In this document: in pieces, positions 5,815 through 13,715 of the stretch
Position numbering within the stretch: position 1 is the stretch's first letter
How the letters are laid out: every line of letters begins with the position of its first letter
Assembly (NCBI GenBank): GCA_937938065.1
Contig: CALDBH010000027.1
Span: 1 to 16,322, forward strand
Length of the DNA stretch: 16,322 nucleotides
Source of the DNA: an uncultured Sulfurovum sp.
GTDB lineage: Bacteria; Campylobacterota; Campylobacteria; Campylobacterales; Sulfurovaceae
Direction: 5' to 3'
Made by a program: the position numbers and the translations under genes
Notes under the pieces: model-generated
Seen by the model: only the letters and a program-made list of their open reading frames with translations
What the model was told of the DNA's origin: nothing
Database searches by the model: none

Positions 5815-6396
5815 CTAGCGTAGCCATGCCACCAAATCCTTACTTAACTTCGACACTGCTACATTCGTAGCATTCACATACCCTTTTGCATCTGTAGTTG
5901 GTGTCGCTTCTTTGTAATTGAACCTTTTACTTTTTACTAAACGTCCCGTTTCGGTATTTATGAGGTTGAACTGTATGGAAACTACAGCATGTGACTCTTC
6001 TCCTCGAACTCTATGATGAAAAGCAAATATCATACTCTCCAGCCTATACTCTTCCTTAACCGACGACGTATTAGACAAGACCACTTTGAAGAGTTTACTC
6101 TCATCTAGAACTTCTATGAATATACCTTGCAAAATTTTTCTCATATTGTTGGACCATTCAGAGTTTTGGTAGTTACCGCTATCTATACTACTGTAAGAGA
6201 AGTTCATCTTTTGTGATACCTTGTCTTTTAGACTCTGAGGGTATGTGACTTTAATACTTTTGTTTTTATATGTATTTCCATGCATAGCACTGACAATGGG
6301 TGTGTCTAAACTATAGACTTTAAGTGCAGGTTCTTTTGTACATCCTAAGAGCCCTATGAGTATGATGCTAAATGCTAGTTGCTTACTTTTTCTCAT
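5815..6396 (-). CDS. PqiC/YmbA-type ABC transport auxiliary lipoprotein
   Basis: A 193-residue protein. The N-terminus is basic (MRKSK) then hydrophobic, with lipobox LIGLLGC (Cys19), predicting a lipoprotein. The rest fits the ABC-type transport auxiliary lipoprotein family (PF03886, PqiC/YmbA): after the lipobox ALKVYSLDTP, a central YRLESMIFAFHHRV strand and a C-terminal FNYKEATPTTDAKGYVNATNVAVSKLSKDLVAWL. Such lipoproteins are found with MCE transporters and, for PqiC, sit at the outer membrane facing the MCE tunnel. It is the last gene of the Mla-like operon and overlaps the MCE gene by 4 nt (ATGA). The operon has no mlaC-type periplasmic carrier in this window, so this protein may be the outer-membrane docking part. 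Confidence 0.8.
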   Translation of the reverse strand: MRKSKQLAFSIILIGLLGCTKEPALKVYSLDTPIVSAMHGNTYKNKSIKVTYPQSLKDKVSQKMNFSYSSIDSGNYQNSEWSNNMRKILQGIFIEVLDESKLFKVVLSNTSSVKEEYRLESMIFAFHHRVRGEESHAVVSIQFNLINTETGRLVKSKRFNYKEATPTTDAKGYVNATNVAVSKLSKDLVAWLR

Positions 6397-7304
6397 TCGC
6401 CTGGTCCTCTTCTTGATTCTCTGGATTTGAACAGTAGGTCACTCGGATTATGTTCCAAACTTCGTGACATATCATTAAGCTGACCTAAGAGTATATCGAT
6501 ATCTATAAGTATCGGTTCAAAGATCTTTTTGAAATTATAATCCCCGTTGTCTATGCTCTTCTCTATTTTAAGTGCCACACGGTTAAAGTTTTGACTGGTT
6601 TCCTTTAATTTATCGATCGTAGGAACTGTAACTTCTTTCATATCTGAAAAATCGGTAGTAACTTTCGCCATAGAAACCCTAAACTCTTTTAGGGTTATAT
6701 TTATCTCTTCAAGAGAAACAATGACCTTATCTTCCAGTTCTTCTGCTCTTGCTGTTGCTTTTTCTGTATTATCAAGGATATTTCCCATCGTTTCAATGTT
6801 ATGGTCTGAGAGCAGTTTTTGACTCTGAAGTAAAAGAGCTTCTATTCTATCCGCCACTCCGCCAATGTTGTATGTTAATTTTGACAGTAGTGAGGGTTTT
6901 GTTTTTATGAGGGGAATGTACTCTTTTGTAGGGACTAAGGTTTTAGCTGCATTTGTACCACCATCTATCTCTATAGATAAAAGTCCTGTAACACCAAACA
7001 TTTGTGTATGCGCTACCATATCCTCTTTGATAGGTATACCCTTCTTAATTTTTACAAATACTTCAACCATTTCTATGTTTTTAGGATTAATTTGCATTTT
7101 ACTGACTTTACCAACATCTACACCACGTAATTTAACACTAGAGTCTATGGAAAGTCCGGCAATCGACTCTATCATTTCTAGTCTATAGGTATCAAATTCT
7201 TCTTCCGTACCATACTTGGCAAGCCAAAAAGCAAACCATACCATACCTGCACCAAACAGTAATACGAAGATCCCTACAATAGTATAATTGACTTTGCTAT
7301 ACAT
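6393..7304 (-). CDS. mlaD: MCE/MlaD family lipid transport protein
   Basis: A 303-residue protein with one N-terminal transmembrane helix (residues about 8-29) and a single MCE domain (about 38-115). The domain contains the family pattern ESIAGLSIDSSVKLRGVDVG, followed by VEVFVKIKKGIPI and FGVTGLLSIEIDGG. The remaining residues are helical with coiled-coil character (repeated Glu/Lys/Leu heptads around 150-235). That is longer than E. coli MlaD (183 residues) and closer to the extended MCE proteins whose helices build a tunnel. It is anchored in the inner membrane and should form a hexamer with the permease and ATPase for lipid transfer. It overlaps the ATPase gene by 8 nt and the lipoprotein gene by 4 nt. 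Confidence 0.9.
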   Translation of the reverse strand: MYSKVNYTIVGIFVLLFGAGMVWFAFWLAKYGTEEEFDTYRLEMIESIAGLSIDSSVKLRGVDVGKVSKMQINPKNIEMVEVFVKIKKGIPIKEDMVAHTQMFGVTGLLSIEIDGGTNAAKTLVPTKEYIPLIKTKPSLLSKLTYNIGGVADRIEALLLQSQKLLSDHNIETMGNILDNTEKATARAEELEDKVIVSLEEINITLKEFRVSMAKVTTDFSDMKEVTVPTIDKLKETSQNFNRVALKIEKSIDNGDYNFKKIFEPILIDIDILLGQLNDMSRSLEHNPSDLLFKSRESRRGPGE

Positions 7305-8070
7305 CTTTTACCTTATCCTTGAACCTCTCTTTTGTGTACTCATTCTTAAAGAATTCTTCCACAAAAGTATGCTGTGATTGTAACACATTTTCAAGTGACC
7401 CTTGTGCCACCACATGTTTATCTGCCAAAACTGCCATCCTGTCTACTATACTGAAAATACTCTCCAGATCATGTGTGATCATCACAACGGTGATACCTAA
7501 CAGATCCCGTAACTCCACGATAAGTGCATCAAAATTTCGTGCACCTATAGGGTCCAGTCCTGATGTAGGTTCATCCAAAAAGAGTAATTTTGGCTCCATC
7601 GCCAATGCCCTTGCAAGCGCAGCACGCTTCACCATTCCGCCACTGAGTTCAGAGGGGTAAAGTGCACCTACATACGGTTCCAGCCCTACGAGCGCTAACT
7701 TAGATTGCACCAATTTAGATCTCATGGTCCTAGAGATATTTGTAAATTCTTTGAGTTGTACTTCTATATTTTCTGCGATAGTCAAGGAAGAGTAAAGTGC
7801 ACCAAACTGGAAAAGGACTCCCCAATCACTGCGTAATGCCTGTGCCTCTTTAAAACTTATATCACTTAATGATTTTCCTAGAACGGTCACCTCACCAGCA
7901 CTAGGTTCAAGAAGCATTATCATCTCTTTCATAAGTACTGATTTTCCAGAACCACTTTCACCCAAAATACCATAGATCTCATTTTCATCGATATGAAGAT
8001 TTATCCCATCATGAATAGTTCTTTCACCAAACTTTGTGACAACATCTTCAACTTTTATGACGGTATTCAT
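7297..8070 (-). CDS. mlaF: MlaF family ABC transporter ATPase
   Basis: A 257-residue ATP-binding subunit. Walker A is GESGSGKS (about residues 37-44), the Q-loop is LFQFGALYSSLT, the signature is LSGGMVKRAALARAL (ABC signature with GGM, as in MlaF proteins), Walker B is LLFLDEPTSGLDP, and the switch histidine is in MITHDLESI. These are the features of the MlaF branch rather than generic importers. It powers lipid movement by the MCE complex on the cytoplasmic face. ATG at 8070 overlaps the permease stop (ATGA), showing tight coupling. The C-terminal extension of about 20 residues (FFKNEYTKERFKDKVKD) resembles that used for MlaF dimer contacts. Confidence 0.94.
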   Translation of the reverse strand: MNTVIKVEDVVTKFGERTIHDGINLHIDENEIYGILGESGSGKSVLMKEMIMLLEPSAGEVTVLGKSLSDISFKEAQALRSDWGVLFQFGALYSSLTIAENIEVQLKEFTNISRTMRSKLVQSKLALVGLEPYVGALYPSELSGGMVKRAALARALAMEPKLLFLDEPTSGLDPIGARNFDALIVELRDLLGITVVMITHDLESIFSIVDRMAVLADKHVVAQGSLENVLQSQHTFVEEFFKNEYTKERFKDKVKDV

Positions 8071-9170
8071 AGTCCAAGCTCCGTAAAAATAACTGAAAAG
8101 AGTGCATCAAAAGCAATAACTAAAAAGATGCCGTTTACCACTGATTTGGTAGTATGCAGTCCAATACTCTCTGTGTTATTAGAGACTTGCAGCCCTCTAA
8201 AACACCCTACAGCTGCGATGAAAAATGCAAAAACCGGTCCTTTCATCATACCCAGTAAATAGTGTTTAACCTCCAGAACTTCATACACTCTGTCTATAAA
8301 TTGTGTCATAGAGATACCCAGCTGCATATTGGATGCGACCATGCCACCCAATATACCTATAATATCAGCGAAGAATATCAACAGTGGCAGTGCTATCATT
8401 AACGCAAACACACGGGGAAGGACTAAAAACGTATAGGGGTCAAAACCCATGGTACGCATGGCAGCTATCTCTTCGGTTATTTTCATTGCCCCTATCTCAG
8501 CCGTATAGGCAGAACCACTACGCCCCGCAATGACAATAGCAGTGATCATAGGTCCTAACTCCCTGGTGATGGAGAGAGCTACTGTATCTACAATAAATAT
8601 ATCTGCACCAAACTTAGCTAACTGAACAGATCCTTGATATGCGATCACCATCCCTACTAAAAAAGAAGTCATTCCAATAATGACAAGGGCATTAAATCCT
8701 GATTGATGAATGTGATACACTGTCTCTTTAAAACGTATATCTTTAGGGTTCACAAAAGTATGAAACATTGCATAAAATAGATGTCCGATAAACGTAATGA
8801 AACTCTTAATATCTTCATATATCTCAAGAGTTCTTTTACCCAGATTTTCGAGAATATCTTTTTTTCTAAAAGCTTCAGGCTCTTGGATATTGCTATTGAG
8901 AAGGTTATACATATCTTTTTGATTGTCTGTATAACCTACTACTTCTATCTCTGTTTCTTTTTGAAATCGCTTAAAATATTCTATAAAAAGTAGTACGCCT
9001 GCACTGTCAAATTCACTAACCTTGGAAACATCCCAGACGATCTTTTTATCACAAGGAACTTTTGACAGTTCATCTTCTATTTGAAGCACTGAATTCAGTG
9101 TCCATTCCCCTGTAGAGGTAAGCTTAAGGTGATGCTGGTCTGCTTCATACGTTAAGAACTGTTTCATCAT
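8067..9170 (-). CDS. mlaE: MlaE permease with fused N-terminal STAS domain
   Basis: A 367-residue protein starting at ATG 9170 (a second ATG at 9167 is possible). Residues about 1-95 form a STAS/MlaB-like domain (GEWTLNSVLQIEDEL, KKIVWDVSKVSEFDSAGVLLF). After a linker, residues about 145-365 form the MlaE permease: SFLVGMVIAYQGSVQLAKFG, then SITRELGPMITAIVIAGRSG and SAYTAEIGAMKITEEIAAM, both strongly conserved in the family. In E. coli these are separate genes, mlaB and mlaE. In-frame start codons further upstream (to 9287) would run into the divergent speA gene and are rejected. TATAAT on this strand at 9183-9178 ends 7 nt before the ATG and there is no Shine-Dalgarno, so the mRNA may be leaderless. 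First gene of the Mla-like operon. Confidence 0.92.
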   Translation of the reverse strand: MMKQFLTYEADQHHLKLTSTGEWTLNSVLQIEDELSKVPCDKKIVWDVSKVSEFDSAGVLLFIEYFKRFQKETEIEVVGYTDNQKDMYNLLNSNIQEPEAFRKKDILENLGKRTLEIYEDIKSFITFIGHLFYAMFHTFVNPKDIRFKETVYHIHQSGFNALVIIGMTSFLVGMVIAYQGSVQLAKFGADIFIVDTVALSITRELGPMITAIVIAGRSGSAYTAEIGAMKITEEIAAMRTMGFDPYTFLVLPRVFALMIALPLLIFFADIIGILGGMVASNMQLGISMTQFIDRVYEVLEVKHYLLGMMKGPVFAFFIAAVGCFRGLQVSNNTESIGLHTTKSVVNGIFLVIAFDALFSVIFTELGL

Positions 9171-9177
9171 AAGAATT

Positions 9178-9183
9178 ATTATA
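9178..9183 (-). promoter_or_regulatory. -10 box of the Mla-like operon
   Basis: TATAAT reads on the minus strand from 9183 to 9178, with 7 nt between it and the mlaE ATG at 9170. This places the likely transcription start at or next to the start codon. No clear -35 box is seen. Confidence 0.45.
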
Positions 9184-9206
9184 GGTAAGATTAGATTAAG
9201 TTTGGC

Positions 9207-9212
9207 TATAAT
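9207..9212 (+). promoter_or_regulatory. -10 box of speA
   Basis: TATAAT at 9207-9212, preceded by TTTGGC. Transcription would start near 9219, giving a leader of about 19 nt with AAGG at 9230-9233 before the speA ATG. It faces the mlaE promoter about 25 bp away. Confidence 0.55.
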
Positions 9213-9223
9213 TATCATAATTA
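9209..9223. promoter_or_regulatory. 15-bp palindrome resembling a Fur box, over the speA -10
   Basis: TAATTATCATAATTA is a perfect 7-1-7 palindrome covering the end of the speA -10 box and its predicted start site. It differs from the 7-1-7 Fur-box form described for Helicobacter pylori (TAATAATnATTATTA, from memory) by one symmetrical change per half. The sequence is entirely A/T apart from the centre, so chance is a serious alternative. Confidence 0.3.
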
Positions 9224-9237
9224 AACAGCAAGGCACT

Positions 9238-11106
9238 ATGATGAAAAATTTTGGTTTAGACATTTGGGGTGATGAAAACTTTATCATTCAAGATGATACT
9301 ATCAATGTTAATCATGCTTCTAAGCCATCATTGATCTCCATCACTCAGGAGATACGTGAAAAAGGCTACAAAGGACCCCTGCTGCTTCGTTTTCCTCATC
9401 TCATAGAAAAGCAGATCTCAACACTCTTTAACACCTTTGAAAAAGCCAAACAGGAGTTTAACTATAAAGGGAACTTTCACGCTGTCTTTCCTCTTAAAGT
9501 CAATCAATTCCCAAACTTTGTACATGCACTTATGGATGTTTCTAAAGATTACAACTATGGCCTTGAGGCGGGAAGTAAAGCGGAACTTATCATTGCGATG
9601 ACCAAAACCCCTCTGGGCGCACCTATCACAGTGAATGGATTTAAAGACAAAGAGATGATATCACTTTGTTTCATCGCAGCGAAGATGGGACATAACATCA
9701 CCGTAACCATAGAAGGTCTTGGAGAACTAGAGACTATCATCCAGGTCAATGAAGAATTTAATGCTGAAGTAGAGACACCCATTGCACCTAAGATAGGTGT
9801 ACGTATACGGCTTCACAGTTCGGGTATTGGCATCTGGGCCAAAAGTGGTGGGTACGGTTCTAAGTTCGGGCTTACCTCTACAGAGCTCCTTGAAGCCTAT
9901 GAACTGCTGAAAAAGCATGCGCTTTTAGACCACCTCTGGATGATCCATTTTCATATAGGTTCACAGATGGGGGACATTGCTCCATTGAAAAAGGCATTGA
10001 GAGAAGCCGGAAACATTTATGCAGACCTCAAAAAACGTGGGGCAGATGCACTTGGCGCCATCAATATCGGTGGCGGTCTTGCAGTTGAGTATAGCCAACA
10101 TGAAGATAAACAAGAAAGAAACTATTCACTAAGAGAATTTGCCAACGATGTGGTTTTTCTTATGCAAGATATTGCCAAAAGCAAAGGCGTAGCAGAACCT
10201 GATATTTTTACAGAGTCTGGGCGTTATATCGCAGCTTCACACTCTGTATTGGTTGCACCGGTACTTGAACTCTTTTCTCAAGAGTATACAGAGAAGGGTC
10301 TACGCCTTAAAGAGGCCAATCCTCCTCTCATACAGGAACTCTATGACCTATATAACTCTTTAAGCCGTGAACGTGCCAGAGAGTACCTGCATGATGCCCT
10401 TGACCATATGGAAAGCCTGCTTACACTCTTTGATCTTGGATACATAGATCTTGAAGACCGTTCAAATACAGAGATACTTGTAAATCTCATTATCAAAAAA
10501 TCCATCGCATTACTCAAAGATCAGGATAGCGATGAACTCAAAAAACTGCAGGACCGTATACAGGAGAAGTACCTTGTCAACTTCTCAGCCTTCCAATCAT
10601 TGCCTGACTTTTGGGGCTTGGCACAACACTTCCCTATCATGCCTTTGGATCGTCTGGATACCAAGCCGACCAATCCGGCAAGTATTTGGGATATTACCTG
10701 TGACAGCGATGGAGAGATAGGCTTTAATCGTGACTTGCCACTCTATCTGCATGATATCGATGTAGATACAGAAGAGTACTTTTTAGCCTTTTTCCTTACA
10801 GGAGCATATCAAGAAGTATTGGGCATGAAACATAACCTCTTTACCCACCCTACTGAGGTAGTGATCAACTTTGACGAAGAGGGAAAACATACTGTAGATA
10901 ATCTAATCGAAGCACAAAACATTATGGATATTTTAGATGATTTAGATTATGATACCTATCTTATGGATAAAACACTAAAATATAATATTGAAGAATCTGA
11001 ACATCTCAGTCATGAAGAAAAACGTGAACTTTTAGGTAAACTTTACCTTTATTTAAGTGAAAATAGCTATCTTAAGACCATTCAAGCCATTGACGAGGAG
11101 CGTTAG
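9238..11106 (+). CDS. speA: Biosynthetic arginine decarboxylase
   Basis: A 622-residue PLP enzyme (E. coli SpeA 658) that decarboxylates arginine to agmatine, the first step of putrescine and spermidine synthesis. VFPLKVNQ (Lys about residue 87) carries the PLP lysine. [20 protein letters not shown], the MIHFHIGSQ segment, [11 protein letters not shown] and FTESGRYI are standard for the family. [11 protein letters not shown] near the C-terminus contributes the catalytic Cys/Asp region, and [17 protein letters not shown] closes the barrel. The start is ATG 9238, with AAGG 5 nt before it; earlier in-frame codons fall inside the promoter. A dehydrogenase of the carboxyspermidine route is encoded at 14664, suggesting the agmatine-derived putrescine feeds that pathway. 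cysE follows 2 nt after the stop. Confidence 0.95.
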   Translation: MMKNFGLDIWGDENFIIQDDTINVNHASKPSLISITQEIREKGYKGPLLLRFPHLIEKQISTLFNTFEKAKQEFNYKGNFHAVFPLKVNQFPNFVHALMDVSKDYNYGLEAGSKAELIIAMTKTPLGAPITVNGFKDKEMISLCFIAAKMGHNITVTIEGLGELETIIQVNEEFNAEVETPIAPKIGVRIRLHSSGIGIWAKSGGYGSKFGLTSTELLEAYELLKKHALLDHLWMIHFHIGSQMGDIAPLKKALREAGNIYADLKKRGADALGAINIGGGLAVEYSQHEDKQERNYSLREFANDVVFLMQDIAKSKGVAEPDIFTESGRYIAASHSVLVAPVLELFSQEYTEKGLRLKEANPPLIQELYDLYNSLSRERAREYLHDALDHMESLLTLFDLGYIDLEDRSNTEILVNLIIKKSIALLKDQDSDELKKLQDRIQEKYLVNFSAFQSLPDFWGLAQHFPIMPLDRLDTKPTNPASIWDITCDSDGEIGFNRDLPLYLHDIDVDTEEYFLAFFLTGAYQEVLGMKHNLFTHPTEVVINFDEEGKHTVDNLIEAQNIMDILDDLDYDTYLMDKTLKYNIEESEHLSHEEKRELLGKLYLYLSENSYLKTIQAIDEER

Positions 11107-11108
11107 AA

Positions 11109-11810
11109 GTGAACACATTTAGTCTTATCAAAGAAGATTTTCTTAATGTAAAAAGGAATGACCCTGCCTTACATTCAACCTTTGAACTCTTTTTTAACTA
11201 CCCTGGGCTGTGGGCGCTTCTGTTTCATCGTTTGGCACACTCTCTTTACAAAAAAGGATTACGATTCCTTCCACGGTTTATCTCTGCTATCGGGCAATTT
11301 TTAACGGTCATAGATATACACCCTGCAGCAAGTATCGGTCGTAGGGTTTTCATTGACCATGGTGTAGGGGTTGTCATAGGTGAAACAGCCATCATCCATG
11401 ATGATGTGATTATCTATCAGCAAGTAACATTGGGCGGAGTAAGTACAAGTAAGGGGAAAAGACACCCAACCCTTGAAAGTAACGTCGTTATAGGTGCAGG
11501 AGCTAAAATACTGGGAAACATCACTATAGGAGCTAACTCAAAAGTAGGTGCCAACTCTGTTGTGGTTAAAAATGTACCCCCCGACTCAACTGCCGTAGGT
11601 ATACCTGCACGTGTTCTTAAACGAGGATTTGATAAAGCCCCACTCAGTCACAATAAGCTCCCAGATGTCAACAAAGAGATATATGAATATCTTCTCAAAC
11701 GTCTTGCTATAGTTGAAACTGCTGTTGAGACTGGTGACCATAAGCACATTAAAGAAAAAGACCATGAACTTGAAGAGCTCTATGACACCTTTATCAACTC
11801 CATGGATTAG
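11109..11810 (+). CDS. cysE: Serine O-acetyltransferase
   Basis: A 233-residue protein. It acetylates serine with acetyl-CoA to O-acetylserine, the precursor of cysteine. An N-terminal helical part (about 1-65) precedes a left-handed beta helix of hexapeptide repeats: [55 protein letters not shown] and [10 protein letters not shown]. The catalytic residues expected in DH ([11 protein letters not shown]) and the following His (GKRHPTL) are present. It is shorter than E. coli CysE (273) and nearer the Gram-positive length. The start is GTG 11109, with GAGGAG at 11096-11101 within the end of speA. Cotranscription with speA is likely from the 2-nt gap. The C-terminal tail is charged. Confidence 0.94.
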   Translation: MNTFSLIKEDFLNVKRNDPALHSTFELFFNYPGLWALLFHRLAHSLYKKGLRFLPRFISAIGQFLTVIDIHPAASIGRRVFIDHGVGVVIGETAIIHDDVIIYQQVTLGGVSTSKGKRHPTLESNVVIGAGAKILGNITIGANSKVGANSVVVKNVPPDSTAVGIPARVLKRGFDKAPLSHNKLPDVNKEIYEYLLKRLAIVETAVETGDHKHIKEKDHELEELYDTFINSMD

Positions 11811-11841
11811 ATAGGTCTGCTGCTTTTTTTAACGCATTTTT

Positions 11842-11850
11842 TGATATAAT
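11842..11850 (+). promoter_or_regulatory. Extended -10 promoter of the aminotransferase gene
   Basis: TGATATAAT at 11842-11850 is a perfect extended -10 element preceded by T-runs (11824-11830 and 11836-11842). Transcription would begin near 11857, leaving a leader of about 22 nt with AAGG (11868-11871) before ATG 11879. It separates this gene from speA-cysE. Confidence 0.6.
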
Positions 11851-11878
11851 TATGCAATTTATAATCAAAGGTTTTAAC

Positions 11879-13045
11879 ATGCTTTCAGATCGTATCCAAA
11901 CACTCTCTCCTTCACTTACCATAGCTATCTCTTCACTTGCACGTGATTTAAAAGCACAAGGTAAAGATATTCTTTCTTTCTCTGCTGGTGAACCAGATTT
12001 TGGAACACCTCAACGTATTAAAGATGAAGCTATCAAAGCGATCAACGATGGATTTACACAATACACTGCCGTACCAGGAATCCCAGAACTTCTAGAAGCT
12101 GTAGCAGCAAAACTCAAAAGAGACAATAACCTAGACTACGCGCCTTCAGATATCATTGTAAGTAATGGTGCAAAACAGTCTCTTTTTAACCTTTTTCAAG
12201 CTGTACTGAATGAAGGTGAAGAGGTTATCATCCCTGCTCCATACTGGGTAACGTATCCTGAACTCGTAAAATACGCAAGTGCCGTGCCGGTCGTTATAGA
12301 GACAGATGAGATCGGTGGATTCAAGATCACTGCTGAGCAGCTCAGAGCAGCCATTACACCTAAAACAAAAATGATTATCTTGACGACACCATCGAACCCT
12401 ACTGGTTCAGTCTATTCTAAAGAAGAACTTGAAGCAATCGCTGAAGTACTTGAAGGAACAGATATCATCGTAGCAAGTGATGAAATGTATGAGAAGCTTG
12501 TCTATAACATTGACTTTGTTGCTACAGCGAGTATCAGTGAAGATATGTACCAAAGAACTGTGACGATAAATGGTCTCAGTAAATCTGTAGCGATGACAGG
12601 ATGGCGTTTTGGATACTTGGCTACACCAAACAAAAAACTCATCGCTGCGATGAACAAGCTTCAGAGTCAAAGTACATCAAACATCAATTCAATCACGCAA
12701 AAAGCGGCTATCCCTGCACTGCTTGGTGAAGTAGATACAGAAATAGAACAGATGAGAAGAGCCTTTGAAGGAAGAGCAGATGAAGCGGTTAAACTCTTCA
12801 ACGACATTAACGGTCTTTCTGTACTTAAACCACAAGGTGCATTCTATCTTTTTGTAAACATCAAAGATATCTCAAATGACTCTATAGAATTCTGTAAAGA
12901 GTTACTCCAAGCTACAGGTGTTGCTGTAGTTCCAGGTATAGGTTTTGGATCAGAGGGTTACTTTAGATTTTCGTTTGCTACAGACATTACAACGATACGT
13001 GAAGGTATCAGACGTATCGAAAAGTTTGTACAGAGTAAAAGGTAA
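11879..13045 (+). CDS. aspC: Class I aminotransferase, aspartate aminotransferase type
   Basis: A 388-residue PLP-dependent fold-type I aminotransferase, probably interconverting aspartate and glutamate with their keto acids; members of this 1-beta-type branch may also use prephenate. SAGEPDFGTP at the N-terminus, ITQYTAVPG-like segment (FTQYTAVPG), VSNGAKQSLFN, PAPYWVTYPE, TTPSNPTGSVYS and DEMYEKLVY are family signatures. The PLP-binding lysine lies in NGLSKSVAMTGWRFGYLA (about residue 234), and the C-terminal FRFSFA carries the substrate-binding Arg. The start is ATG 11879 with AAGG upstream. The ATG at 11852 is excluded because it lies directly behind the -10 box, before the transcription start. 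The gene is monocistronic between its promoter and the hairpin at 13063. Confidence 0.92.
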   Translation: MLSDRIQTLSPSLTIAISSLARDLKAQGKDILSFSAGEPDFGTPQRIKDEAIKAINDGFTQYTAVPGIPELLEAVAAKLKRDNNLDYAPSDIIVSNGAKQSLFNLFQAVLNEGEEVIIPAPYWVTYPELVKYASAVPVVIETDEIGGFKITAEQLRAAITPKTKMIILTTPSNPTGSVYSKEELEAIAEVLEGTDIIVASDEMYEKLVYNIDFVATASISEDMYQRTVTINGLSKSVAMTGWRFGYLATPNKKLIAAMNKLQSQSTSNINSITQKAAIPALLGEVDTEIEQMRRAFEGRADEAVKLFNDINGLSVLKPQGAFYLFVNIKDISNDSIEFCKELLQATGVAVVPGIGFGSEGYFRFSFATDITTIREGIRRIEKFVQSKR

Positions 13046-13062
13046 GACTCCCTTTACTCCTT

Positions 13063-13095
13063 AGACCAAGATACTTTCTTGGTCTCATTTATTTT
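13063..13095 (+). terminator. Hairpin terminator after the aminotransferase gene
   Basis: AGACCAAGA at 13063-13071 and TCTTGGTCT at 13077-13085 form a perfect 9-bp stem with a 5-nt loop (TACTT). CATTTATTTTT follows on the plus strand. This is a good intrinsic terminator for the aminotransferase gene. It lies between convergent genes but has no U-run on the minus strand. Confidence 0.8.
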
Positions 13096-13099
13096 TGAA

Positions 13100-13657
13100 C
13101 TACTTTTTCTTCTTTGTCATATTTTCCATAATAAACCATACCATACCAATAATACCAAACAAGATCACTGGAGCTATCCATGGATTTATCTTGATATACT
13201 CAAACACTGCGATGATCGCTTCACTTGAATAATATGCACTCAAGCCGATAGTCAATACAAAGACAATCGATGCAAATATATTATAGAAAGCAAACTTTTT
13301 AAAATCATACTTGGCAAGTGCCATGGAGAGAGGTACAAGGGTTTTTATACCATAGAGAAACTTCTGTATAAATATAGCCGCTATCCCATACTTACGCATG
13401 ATAAGCGTAGCAAGGGCTATTTTACGTTTATGTTTTGCAAAGTAAGGCTGTATCTCTTTTTTCTGGTATTTCCCCAGATAAAAGAGAAAGATATCTCCTA
13501 AAAAGTTTGACACTGTAGCAACTGCCAAGGCAGTGGTCAAATCCATTTTTCCCATAAATGAAAATACACCTGCAGCTGCAACGATGAACAGCGAACCGCC
13601 AAATGCAAAAAATGCTACAGCTAAGTAACCCCAAGTCTCTAAAGAAGCAAAATCCAT
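13100..13657 (-). CDS. DedA family membrane protein (divergent)
   Basis: A 185-residue integral membrane protein of the DedA/SNARE-associated type (PF09335). Hydrophobic segments lie at about 10-40, 40-65, 118-140 and 155-177. VSNFLGDIFLFYLGKY corresponds to the GxxxGxxxxYxxGR region, and FIQKFLYGIKTLVP to the RFxPGxR region. In both the usual Arg residues are replaced by Lys, and the N-terminal acidic residue of the classical family is not apparent. Members are linked to lipid (undecaprenyl phosphate or phospholipid) transport and membrane homeostasis; substrate here is unknown. I chose ATG 13657, with AGGA (13667-13664) 6 nt upstream on the minus strand, over 13717, which overlaps the divergent carrier gene. 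A TATGAT at 13690-13685 could be its -10. C-terminus is Lys-rich. Confidence 0.8.
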   Translation of the reverse strand: MDFASLETWGYLAVAFFAFGGSLFIVAAAGVFSFMGKMDLTTALAVATVSNFLGDIFLFYLGKYQKKEIQPYFAKHKRKIALATLIMRKYGIAAIFIQKFLYGIKTLVPLSMALAKYDFKKFAFYNIFASIVFVLTIGLSAYYSSEAIIAVFEYIKINPWIAPVILFGIIGMVWFIMENMTKKKK

Positions 13658-13702
13658 AAAAAATCCTAAATAGTTTATTAAAGAATCATACCCAAAATAA
13701 GT

Positions 13703-13708
13703 TATAAT
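13703..13708 (+). promoter_or_regulatory. -10 box of the AEC carrier gene
   Basis: TATAAT at 13703-13708 ends 7 nt before the ATG at 13716, so the transcript would begin at or beside the start codon, implying a leaderless mRNA. If translation begins at ATG 13731, the leader would be about 15 nt but without a Shine-Dalgarno. Confidence 0.45.
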
Positions 13709-13715
13709 CCTTCTC

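Noticed and set aside
9171..9287. Upstream in-frame extension of mlaE by 39 residues
   Set aside because: It overlaps the start of divergent speA, includes both promoters, and adds a non-family segment before the STAS domain.
11852..11878. Earlier ATG (11852) for the aminotransferase
   Set aside because: It lies directly behind the extended -10 box, upstream of the expected transcription start, and lacks a ribosome binding site.
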